DNA of 64,000 nucleotides, taken from NCBI GenBank assembly GCA_022606135.1, contig JABYQN010000010.1, forward strand, positions 1 through 64,000. The letters run 5' to 3'. A program made the translations under genes and the position numbers. The first letter of the stretch is position 1. Each line of letters begins with the position of its first letter. The notes under the pieces were generated by a model. It was not told the DNA's origin. It saw nothing but the letters and a program-made list of their open reading frames with translations, and searched no databases. The stretch is from Fomes fomentarius (taxonomy: Eukaryota; Basidiomycota; Agaricomycetes; Polyporales; Polyporaceae). Of the stretch, positions 10,726 to 20,776 are shown piece by piece.

Positions 10726-11179
10726 TGTTGGACCTCATGGGTCTTGTGCCCTAGCCAAGTCCATGGTTTGTTTTCATTCAGCCTTCCACACATTCCCTAA
10801 TTCCTTCACTGCACCATTATCTTCGCCAATTTTTCCCTCCTTCCCTATTCGACCTGTGGCTGTGCAAATACTCACACAGGGTCACGACAGGTGCCCCGTG
10901 CCTCGGTTAAAAGTGCTAGCCCGTGCATTGACTCCTGCGCCCTCCATGAAATTTTCTTTGAGCACTTCTGTATGTTTTGTTGATTCCCATGTTTGGAAGT
11001 ACTGTACAGTTTGTTCCCACGCACTCCTGTGCTGTAGACAGTTGCTGTGTCGAGCTCTGGTGTCTCTCAGACTTCACAGAGCTCGACATAGGTGGGTAGT
11101 ATTATTTCTGCAATATATCAGACTTCACAGAGCTTGACATAGGCCATTGTGATTGCTCTGAGGCACACTGCAGTCAACA
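10726..11179 (+). repeat. 3' LTR of Copia 1
   Basis: 454 bp, matching the 5' LTR without a visible difference. It is followed directly by the CTCTC target duplication and the second half of F-box copy A. Confidence 0.95.
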
Positions 11180-12410
11180 CTCTCCCCCATCGCCAGACAG
11201 TGCAAACGCGCTAGCTGATGCCATCGCTCTCATGACCGGTCTTGTGAATGTCGAGATTCATCGTGGAGAGTATACCATCGGGAAATGGCCAGCCATAGGT
11301 CACGCCATCATGTCCCTCCCATCTCTCTCGCAACTCTCCATATGCAGTGCAGGTCCGCAATCATGGCCATTCCTCCTCTCTCTCCAATCAGCCAAGCTCA
11401 GGTCTATCCAGCTCCGCATGCATGGCAAATCCGAGCGCCCTCCATGGTTCTCTTCGCACCCAGTGCAATTCTTCGGCCAGTGGACATCGACTCTGATGGA
11501 GCTTGTGTGTCACTTTCCCTATGCTCATCCAGAACACGATCCATCCCCCTGCTACCCAGAAGTGTATCCCATGATGCATACGTTATCGATCCGCTATCGT
11601 GGCCGCTTGGATCCCACCCCGTACATTCGCGCCTTCCCGAATCCTACACATCTGGATGTCGACACGGGTTTAGAACTGAATGACGACATGCACAAATATC
11701 GTACCTCGAATATACACAGTCAACGCAAGGTCCAACACATCGGTCCTGCTTTCCAGCACGCCGGCTGGCAGGAGCTTGTTCAGTTCAACGGACCGCTTGT
11801 AGACCTCTATGCTCTTGCTCTCGATTGTCGCATTTCACACATCAAACTAGGCGATCACATCGAAGACATGCATCTTCCCCTGCTCTCTGCAGTCCTTGCT
11901 GATGCACAACCAATACACCTGAATATCTGGATTGAGGGACCGATCAACAGTCTCTGCTCAACCTTGCAAACGCAGGGTGTATCACATCTCGAAAGTCTCG
12001 TTGTCCACTGTATGATCGACGGACGAACGGCTCACGAAGATGTTGCTTCTGCGCTGGTGAGTGGGGCCAAGGGACGCTTGTCTATTTGTCTTGAAGCTCA
12101 CATTGAACATGTTGGATTTTAGTCTTCCCTTGCTGCATCTCTTGCCATGCTTCCACGTCCACTTCACCACCTTCATGTGGTCATCCGTTTATATCACTTG
12201 CCAGACACTCATCAATCACCACCATCCCAAATAACGATCGCTACGGCACACATCGACGTCGAGCAGGTTGTCCAAGATTTTGTAGAAAAAATCCCAACAC
12301 TGGAAGACGCACTTGTGGTGTACTATGATGGTGTAGCAACGGCGCGAGAGGCTTCATTTATGCGTCCGGGTGGGTGTTGTTACAAGACTTGGAGGTACAT
12401 GTATGATTGA

Positions 12411-15400
12411 TCCCCTGGATTGTGGTATGTTTAGCGCGGATTGTTGAACACAAGTGATTCATGACCCATTCATTATGTGCAATTACAATATTTTCGAAGG
12501 CCAATTGTGCACTGATTGTTGAATGTTGAGTATGACTTGTGTGGTACACAAAAGTTTCTGAACCTCTCGTGCTCCCCAACCCTCCTCTCGTCCTATGGCG
12601 CGGCTGCGGCGGGCCCGTCACTGCCTCTGATGCACGGATCGGACATTTATCCTCTGTCTCCTGCCAGACTCAGACTCTCAAGGCCATGCCTACAGTGTGC
12701 ATAGCATCCCTGAAGCCACGCATGAGCTCGCACGGTGAACGCACTGTGCTGCCAAAAATCGCCATCCCTTCACGGTTGGCGGAGTCGACTAAGTACTTCG
12801 GATGATATCATCATCGTCGCCTCATTGAACATGCAAACTCGAATGGTGGACGCACTTTGCTGCCAAAAATGGTTATCCGAGTTGGAGCTGACTCCTTTGG
12901 ATTCACTGTCATGACTCGTCGCACCCACCAAATATGACAAAAGCATCGCCCCTGCTGCAAGCAACGTTTGGCTCGCTGCACCTAGTGTGTCTTCACTATT
13001 CAATGTGCCCACTCTGATGCTGAAGTGTAGTTGTGAGCGCGGCTCGGTAGTACTGTAGGAGCTGTATGTATTCAAAGTTACTACTCTACCAATCAAGACA
13101 TCGTATCTACGCCATCACGCCCTCACTGGTTCCTCTCCAAGTCATCCCTCCACTCCTGCTGCACAGGCTACTCGAGTCGGGATCGCCCCAAAAGGAACAA
13201 ATGACAAGGCCGCACCTACTGGCACTCATGAGCATACACGTACCCACCATTCAGTGAAGGTACGGCCTGGTCACGACCACACTCATGAGCGAGAGCGACG
13301 CTCAGTGCATCTCACGGGCTCCAGACAAAGTCAGCGCCGCGAACGTGCACAAAAAACACATACTACATCTAAGTGAAGAATCCGTCCACATCGATATTAC
13401 GCTGGATGAGGACTTATTGAGAGTCTTGTGTTGGTTCCGGGTGGCAATGCAACCACGTAACCGCGTTTTAACCCATTTCGTCGACATTGATGGATTCACC
13501 CAAGACCGGGTGCGCTTGATGTGTGGTTGTTCCCTGCGTCTGGACTGTGCCACTCTGCACACTGTATCATGTCAGGGTGTATTTCATGCCTGCAAGATCG
13601 AGTCCGGCCAGCCTGGTCTCCATCATGCAAGTCATCCGGGCTCCAGTCGACAGTAGATGAACATAATATACACATCTGCAGAGTGTGTGCATCAGTGTGT
13701 CGCTGAATTGCAAACCCATTCCTGATACATACCCTTCAGAACGGAGCACTACAGACTACTACAGACATAGACTGGGACGTAGACTGGGACATCAGTGGCA
13801 TGAGCCCAAACACAAGCTGCAGAGCTCTGCCGACACGACCATGCTGCCAACACTTACTGAACTCCGACAGAGAGAGGTAGCCCCAACCGTGACGGCAGGC
13901 TGTATGAAAGCGCGGCGGTGAAGCTGCGAACTTACCAGCAGTGTTCAGGGCACGTGGGAGCTGGTAGAGTAGCTCTGAGCACTTGGTGAGTTATCAGCTG
14001 AGAGAAATGCATCTTAACATACCAACATGCGGGACTCAGCATGGAGCGTCTAGAAGGTGTCGTGTATGTAGCGCTAGTGGGTGTCCGTCAAGTACAGACA
14101 GGTGTAGCTGTGATGAATAGGCCCAGTCGCAGCGGGAAGAGCTCGCACATTTTGCTGAGAATGTCCTGCATGGTTGTCAGATTTGTTTGGGACTCCAGAC
14201 AGCGGAGATATGAGGATGAAATGACTCACAAAGTCTCCACATTTGACCCTTGGTGCACGGTCTTGCCCATACGCCATCTGCGTTGTTCTGGTATGCTAAT
14301 ACATGGGGCCTTAGAACAACCTGAGAAGATTTCTGAAGTACTTGACTTTCAGTACTGACAGCGTAGCAGGATACTATTACTCTTGTTCAATGACGGTACT
14401 GCATCGTGGCTGAGAGATCAAGAGGTATGGAATGGGTAAAGCAGTGTCAGAGGCAGCATGACCTCCACGTGGCAGGTGGGAGGAAGGAGCGCTGTGGCAT
14501 GATACGACACCACGGTTGCACTGGTTATCCAGACAAGTCCTTCGTGTCCTGAGCCCAAGCCACTGAGCCTGGAGAAGTGCTCCGTTATATCAGTGATTTC
14601 AAGGTATCACTATTGCTTGCATAGTGATAATAACTGCATTTGGCTCACCTGTTCTTCCATCAGAGCTGTTCGGATGTGAGTAGAACAAGTCGGCGGCTGC
14701 CGCTGAAACGGCCAGAACGTCTCGCTGGGGCAAATCGGTCCGGCAGTGCACGTCCGCGTCCTGAAGCCTCAGGCTCCGCAAGACACTGCACTGGCTGTTG
14801 TTTGATGGCTGGAATGGCTGGGCTATTGCAAGTCAATGAGCATAATGGTCCAGAACACAAGTCCGAGTTGGCCTCGTTGAATGTTCGTTGCATCTGGAGG
14901 GCGATCTTTGGAAAATGACCTACAGATCAGCCCAATCACTAACTTGAAGCTCACTGGCTGACTATCTATCCACGATTCAAGTGCGAGTTCTTTGGCGCAA
15001 TGAGAGGAGCGGAGAAGACAAGGAGCGCACGCCGTGCCGGCTGCCATCATGTACCCACCCTCAACCTCATGATACTGGCATAGATGGAGCGTAAATCGCG
15101 AAGAGTACCTAGACAACGGGGATGCGCCGATACATACGGTTAGTGCGGGCTTGGGTGTGGAGTGGAAGAGAGAAGATAAACGAGACTGTGTGAATTCGAA
15201 CATGAAGTCCGAATCACAGTGGAGGCATAGCGCGCGACCACCTTGCGGCAGTGCACGGGTGCCCTCCTCCTCCAGACTTGGACTTGACTGGTACCAGTCT
15301 TGACCTTGATCACGGTTTTCACGTTCATCCCCGGCAGGGCTCAGCTACCCTGCACAAGCACTCTCAAGTCAATATGGGATATTGATAAGCTTTCACGCAG

Positions 15401-15446
15401 TGCACATCCCTGCTCCATTCTCAGTTCTCATTTCTCACCGGCAACG
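12411..15446. other. Decayed 'X' segment and promoter of the F-box unit (A to B)
   Basis: No gene is supported. Stretches around 13090-13440 and 14540-14720 align patchily with the regions downstream of copies C, E and F (for example around 27430-27700, 35090-35540 and 36380-36560). This is therefore a diverged copy of the same inter-F-box segment. Small frames such as 13285-13656 keep a pattern also seen near 28160 (E-D-L-x-R-V-L), so the segment may hold the wreck of an unidentified gene. The last ~80 bp before 15447 match the upstream element of the other F-box copies. Confidence 0.55.
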
Positions 15447-16827
15447 ATAGCAGACATCTTTGGGCCTGCACTGCCCTGGGATATCCTGTGCCTTCATCTG
15501 CCCTGGAGAAATCTGCACAATGCTCATGTGCACATGCACCTTCTTCTATCACGAAGCCGCAGCATCCATACTCAGCCAGGAAGTATGGCTTTCTGATGAA
15601 CACACGACTGTAGTATTTCTCAAATTCCTCCATGGAGGAAAGAACCCGCGCTATCCATGTGTCTGCCACCTTGCTCTTTGCTTTGAACACGACTCTGTGG
15701 ATCCCCTGTAACTAGACAGTGCGAAAGCGCTACTAGGCAGCTGCCATCGCTCTCATGACCCAGCTTGTGGTCGTCAATATCATCAGAGAGGATACAATCG
15801 GGGATTGGCCGGCCATAGGTCACGCCATCGCGTCCCTCCCGTCTCTCCGGCAAGTCTTCGTAGTGGCAGTGGGTCTGCCATCATGCCAATTCCTCTTCTC
15901 TCTCCAATCAGCCAAGCTCAGGTCTATCTCCCTCAACATAACAGACGGTGAACCCGAGAAGGAGCTATCTGGACAGCCCCTCAGCTCTCCATGGCTCTCT
16001 TCGCACTCAGTGCAGTTCTTTGAGAGGTGGTCATCGACTCTGACGGAGCTTCAATATCACAGTCACTTTCTTCCTGCGCCGCAGTACACGCCTTCCTGCT
16101 ACCCTACCCAGAAGTGTATCCCATGATGCATACACTATCGATCTACCAACCTGGCCCTGTCGAACTCATCCCGTACATTCGTGCCTTCCTGAATCTTGCA
16201 CATCTGGCTATCAGAACGGAGGCGATGCTCAATTGTGTGCACGAGCATCGCATCTCGAATATACAAAGTCAGCGTGAGGTCCAATGCCTTGGTCCCATGT
16301 CCCAGCACTCCAGCTGGCAGGAGCTTGTCCAGTTCAGCGGATCGGTTGCGGACCTCTATGTCCTTGCTCTCAATTGTCGCATTTCACATATCAAAATAGA
16401 CGGAGGCGCAGAATTTCCCCTGCTCTCTGCAGTCCTGGCAGACGCATGGCCAATATCGGGTTCTATGGGTCGACGGACAGTCTCTGTTCAATCTTGCAAA
16501 TGCAGGGTGCATCGCATCTCGAAAGTCTCGCCGTTTGTTACCTGATTTTCGAATGCACACAGGATGTTGCTTCCACACTGGTGAGTACTATTGTTCTGGG
16601 GCAAGGGACACTTGTCTATTTATCTTGATGCTCATGCTGAATGTGTTCGATTGCACAGTCTTCCCTTGCTGCATCTTGCCATGTTGCCAGGTCCATTTTG
16701 CTGCCTTCGGGTGGAGATCTATATCAACATCATGCATCAATTGCCAGGGCCGTCTGACCGACTAACGATAGCCGCGGCACAGGTCAATGTTGAGCACATT
16801 GTCCAAGATTTTGTAGCAACGATCCTA
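15447..16827 (+). pseudogene. F-box-like gene, copy B, decayed and cut by a transposon
   Basis: It is alignable with the other copies from the N-terminal F-box-like motif to within exon 2. The start codon position reads ATA (15447) instead of ATG. Several small indels break the frame between 15500 and 16560. The exon 1 donor (GTGAGT near 16579) and an exon 2 start around 16660 are still visible. The homology ends at GATCCTA (16821-16827), where a Tc1-like element begins next to a TA dinucleotide. No functional product is expected. Confidence 0.8.
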
Positions 16828-17398
16828 CAGCTGTTTGCGAAATTGGTGGCCAGGCGCTCTTTTGCGAACAACGCGTCTCGCCTGAAAAAATGTGTAAATA
16901 TGTGAAATTCTTGACAGACCTTTTGTCGGATAAGAATCGATTTTTCTGTGCTTGAACATTGCTTCTGAGGCCATGGGAGGTCAACAACATAGCCGAGAAC
17001 TCAAGGAATGGGCATATGCTCTGACTATGGGTGGGTTCGGGACCTCGGATGTCGCCTATGTCCTTGGTGTGGGCGAGCGCAGTATCTGGCGATGGGTAGC
17101 CAATGCAAAGTTATATGGAGACGTTGAACGGACATCGGCACTGCGCGGATGGCCACTGAAGATCAATGCTGGCATCCTCAAGGAGCTCCGTGAGCTCGTT
17201 CGTTCCTCTCCATCTCTCTACCTGGATGAGGTTTCCACCTGGCTCGCGTTGCACCACGATCTTCCCATCTCCATCTCCACTGTCCATCGCAATCTTGTCG
17301 CTCAAGGGTTCACATACAAGAACCTCCGCAAGACTGCAACTCAACGTGACGAGCTGACCCGTGCACAATGAAAGGCCGATATCACTTCACGGTTCACG

Positions 17399-17910
17399 CA
17401 TCAGTAATTCACGATGTTTCTGAATGTCTGGCGCCTCTGATGGCGCGCGTCTAATAGGCGCGCAGAGCTTGTGCACGGCTAACAATGTCCCTCACCATTC
17501 CCTGTCCCGCCATGCCACAAAAGCAGTATATAGTAGAGTAGCTGATACCATGTATTGATTAATTGCAAAGCTTCATATTGCGCAGGTTTCCCGATTTTGA
17601 GTTACGGGACTCACAAGGAAGCCAGATGCATATTCAGCTTGTGGGAATTTTGTCGAGGCGTTCACATGGTATTCAGGCATTCTAGAACTTGGAAATAGTT
17701 GCGAGTACATGCATACATATGCTGGTAAGTTTTGAGGAGAGTGGGAGGGGAACATGTCATAGAAATAACCATAGACCAAAATGTCTGAACTCGCCAAAAT
17801 CGATGTCTGAACTCTGAGTATCTGGGACATCTGAAAATGATATCTGTGATGTCTGATGGCATCTGAAAAGTCTGTGTCAGACTTTGCAGACATTGTGAGA
17901 ATTACTGATG
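17399..17910 (-). mobile_element. Non-autonomous transposon (MITE-like), copy 2, with CATCAG termini
   Basis: It matches the element at 2987-3508 in inverted orientation along its length. The ends are CATCAGTAATTC and GAATTACTGATG. CG is duplicated on each side (17397-17398 and 17911-17912). Removing the element and one CG joins ...F-T with A-N-Q-L-I-F-A-D in frame in the surrounding transposase gene, which fixes the boundaries independently. Confidence 0.85.
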
Positions 17911-18030
17911 CGGCAAATCAACTCATCTTTGCAGATGAATCGAGCAAGGACAACCGTACATCATTCCGCCACTATGGGCGTGCTATGGCAGGGCAATGAG
18001 CTATGGAGGCACTGTCGTGTGACCGCGGCA

Positions 18031-19741
18031 CATCAGGAATATGTCACTAACTTGTCGGGGTACTTGAACTCAAGCTTAGCTACTTTTCACAAGTAGATGA
18101 ACTTGACATCAAGTCAAAGTACTTACATCAACTTGAGTCTACTTGACAGATGGCATGAAGTCAGCGAGGTGCGAGTCCAATGTAATCTGATTGATTGTAC
18201 TTGTATCTAGGTTTCTGATTGATCCGATTCTACTTGTGAATTGGTAAGTCTGTATGTTGTTTTTGACTGCGCGAAATTGATGTCCAAGTTTTCACAAGCC
18301 GTTCACGTGATGCGTGAGAACACGACGTTGAACTTGAAGTTCTCTTCGTCCGCCTCCCATCTTTTCCCTCCCATTTGTTCCCTCCCATCTATTCCTTCCC
18401 CTGCTCTCAGGCTTCACACTTGATTTCAAGCATCCTTGATTGCCTCGTTGCTGCAAACATAGCTGGGTAAGTGGAATCCTTGCTGTCGTCCTGCTGGCAG
18501 GCCTGCCACGTGGAGCTGTGTCTGCTCGCAACATTGAGGTCTGAGCCGCTTCATTTGGTTTTGCGGAGTCTGGACGAGGACAAGCATGGAGCTGTGTACC
18601 TTCTGCATGTGGACATGATCAATTTGAGAACATTTAGATGCGCGACTTGACGCAGGCCTCCATGAACATTTCCCTCGTGGAATCTTTTTCTGCCGTATGG
18701 GGCGTGCAAGCGGGTGGGAAGGTGCGTGTGCATTGTCGGGTCAGGGTGACTATCATGGTGTGTCCCTTTGTTTCTCTCTTCCATCTGATCTTGGTTCCCT
18801 CCACTCCCCCAAATTCTTGTGCCCATTGCTGTGGAGGATTATGAAACCTCTGTTGCAAAGCACCGGAGCTTTCTGCTGGTGTGCATGCAGCTAAGACCAC
18901 CAGCCTTTCACCCATCAGCTCGCCGTATGCTGCCAAGAGTCTTATCAACTCACTTAACGACAGCGCAGGCAGCTTTGACAACTTCGGCCTAGCACACTCC
19001 TTCCAGTCTGAGGACGACACCATACTGTCGCACAATTGGCACAGGAACGCACTGGTGGGCGTTGCAGCAAGATGTGGTGGAGAAGAGCAAGGGGCCTAAC
19101 CCCGAGGCGAAGGTGTTCTCACTCATTGGTCACAAGAAGTCCGCACACTCACCCACACCCGACACTCGTCCTGCCATTTGACTCCATGTTTGACTCCGCA
19201 CCTCGTCTGCCGCACCCATCAGGCAGCCTCTCAAGCCATAGCCACTCCTCCCAAGCATCCGAGCATCCCTCGTGGAGCCTGGCAGCTTGTTCTCGACCAT
19301 ATTCATGTGTGTGTTTGCCCTGTCCCCTGCCGAGTACGAGCTGACAGTTGTCCCTGCAGACAATGGAGAGGTCATCGTGATTCCTGCCTAGTTGCCAACC
19401 CATACTAGATATCCTGCATCCTATACAACTTAGCTGCGCTGTTGTAGATGTCCGGATTTAGTAGTAGTTAACGTGCAATGTTTTGAATGGATTCAATTGA
19501 CCAGATTTGAGACCGCTTTCATGTTCCGTGTGCCTATTTGACAGCTGCAACTTCCTGCCTCCTTTGTCTGTACTTGAACTGCATCCTTACGACACTTGAT
19601 AAAACTTATCAAGTTCAAGTACTTGACTCCAGAGACCCCACTCAGCTTGACACAAGTGCTGAACTTATTCTACTTTTTGAACTTGACCGAACTTATAAGA
19701 CTTGGTCAAGTAGCCATTAAGGGCATGACATATTCCTGATG
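18031..19741. mobile_element. 1.7 kb inverted-repeat transposon with 2 bp target duplication, non-autonomous
   Basis: The termini are CATCAGGAATATGTCA and its exact reverse complement (TGACATATTCCTGATG). CA flanks both sides, and removal with one CA restores ...D-R-G-I-R-Y-S-I-L-P of the host transposase. The first and last ~250 bp are crowded with ACTTGA/TCAAGT motifs in both orientations (subterminal repeats). No complete transposase is seen; the 18500-19400 interior holds short frames only. Subterminal repeats and a 2 bp duplication argue against hAT (8 bp) and Tc1 (TA). A CACTA/CMC-like origin is a guess. Confidence 0.75.
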
Positions 19742-20482
19742 CATCCGGTACAGTATCCTCCCTGCGCTCTCCATCGATGGGATCCTGACAGTCCGAGTTG
19801 TCCAAGGCTCTGTCAATGGTGTAGAGTTTTAAGACTGGGTGATCACAGATCTGGTATGTGCTATGTATTCTTGCATCATGGTGTTGGGCTTCAGCTGTTT
19901 TCGAGAAGATCCTGAAGATGAATCTATTCCCTGGTCCAAACAGTGTCCTTGTCATCGACAACTGTCGCACACACAAAAGTAAGATTGTCCAGGATGCTAT
20001 TGAGGCAGCAGGTACGTCCACAGTGTAAATCATTGCACCATCGTACAACTGCTCCCTGCTGTGCCTGATGCCGGTAGCCAGGATGTTTACTCATCTTCCT
20101 GCCACCTTACTCGCCCAATCTCAATCCAATCAAGGAAGCATTCAGTTGCAGTGAGTACTCATATCTCATGTTATCCCATATCCCTTTTGGATCATCCTCA
20201 TGGTGTTGTTTCCATCAGTCAAGTATCATCTGCGCCGTTATGGTGATCCCTGTGAGAATGGTGGTGTTCCAGAGGTCAAACTCATGGAGTTGTGCATGGA
20301 TGCAGTGACAGCATTGAAGGCACAGGGCTGGTATGTATACCCATAGTGGGTACATCATGCAATATGAGTAGTGTCAGTTATTAAAAATGCCTATCATTCC
20401 TTGACTATTACGCATGGTGGCGGTGAACATATTGAAGTACATATGTTGTGATCGAAGTGAAGGTGTTTGAAATAAAGGGATT

Positions 20483-20638
20483 TGTTGAACTTCTGGACTA
20501 CTGGCTGTGCTCGGACCAGAGTTGTGTACACTTGTTTATGGTCATATGATCAGATAGGCTGTGTTCCTACTTACCATTAATGGTTTTCTTTGTTCTCCTA
20601 CTGTACTTTCCCATGACCATATGGTTACTGTGCATAGC
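20483..20638 (+). repeat. Truncated 5' LTR of Copia 2
   Basis: It aligns with 25607-25762 with scattered substitutions, up to the shared TGTGCAT. It then diverges into the leader region, showing a deletion junction. Confidence 0.8.
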
Positions 20639-20776
20639 TTTTCTTGGGCACAGTTGGCAACTTCTATCTGGATTGTTGGGAATATTGGCTTCCTGACCTT
20701 CTGGCTCACCTCAATAGGTGTTCCTCTCTACCAGATCTCGCACGTGGCAAGTCAATCATCACATTTTTCTCTGAAC

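Larger units (their letters stand above)
5497..11179 (+). mobile_element. Ty1/Copia LTR retrotransposon 1 (recent, defective)
   Basis: The element is 5683 bp with 454 bp LTRs (5497-5950 and 10726-11179) that look identical by eye. Both LTRs begin TGTTGG and end CAACA. A perfect 5 bp target duplication, CTCTC, lies at 5492-5496 and 11180-11184. A primer site matching initiator tRNA-Met follows the 5' LTR, and a purine tract (CAGGGGGAG, 10717-10725) precedes the 3' LTR. The internal order is Gag, protease, integrase, RT, RNase H, which defines Copia. The coding region is broken by a stop at 7207, an internal deletion near 7575 and a frameshift near 9191, and the protease active-site Asp is Asn. 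Identical LTRs with a broken body suggest the copy was mobilised in trans. Confidence 0.95.
5244..12410 (+). pseudogene. F-box-like gene, copy A, split by a Copia insertion
   Basis: Exon 1 starts at the ATG at 5244 (L-P-W-D-I-L-R-E-V, an F-box-like N-terminus). It is interrupted after 5496 by the Copia element and resumes at 11185. It ends at 12056 before a GTGAGT donor. Exon 2 runs 12123-12410 after a TTTTAG acceptor. If the element and one copy of its CTCTC duplication are ignored, the two halves are in the same frame and give about 470 codons without a stop. The gene was therefore open when it was hit. The C-terminal part resembles the degenerate leucine-rich region of fungal F-box proteins, whose usual role is substrate selection for SCF ubiquitin ligases. 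That role is inferred from the family type, not shown here. Confidence 0.8.
16973..20340 (+). pseudogene. Tc1/IS630-like transposase (DDE), interrupted
   Basis: The N-terminus (ATG at 16973) has a paired helix-turn-helix region ending T-Y-K-N-L-R-K-T. After the MITE it resumes at about 17913 with I-F-A-D-E-S-S-K-D, which carries the first catalytic Asp. There is a stop where Q-R-A is expected (about 17998). After the second insertion it continues R-Y-S-I-L-P-A-L-S-I-D (19749 onward), with another stop near 19832. The second Asp is in V-I-D-N-C-R-T-H-K and the Glu is in N-L-N-P-I-K-E-A-F, preceded by L-P-P-Y-S-P. Introns with GT-AG ends are visible at about 19853, 20013, 20151 and 20333. Domain and motif order match fungal DDE_3 transposases. 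It is inactive through stops and insertions. Confidence 0.8.
16828..20482 (+). mobile_element. Tc1/IS630-like DNA transposon, degenerate, with nested insertions
   Basis: The left edge follows a TA within F-box copy B (CAGCTGTTTGCG...). The right end is not found because the sequence runs into a Copia LTR at 20483, so it is probably truncated. Inside is an intron-containing DDE transposase gene interrupted by a 512 bp MITE (17399-17910) and by a 1711 bp element (18031-19741). Both nested insertions have 2 bp target duplications, and deleting each with one duplicate restores the transposase frame. Confidence 0.75.

Noticed and set aside
18634..19035. 133-codon - strand frame in the 1.7 kb transposon
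   Set aside because: No recognised motif; overlaps equally long frames on the other strand, so coding cannot be supported.
18031..19741. hAT assignment based on CAGG-like ends
   Set aside because: The 8 bp flanks do not match, while a 2 bp CA duplication restores the surrounding transposase frame exactly.
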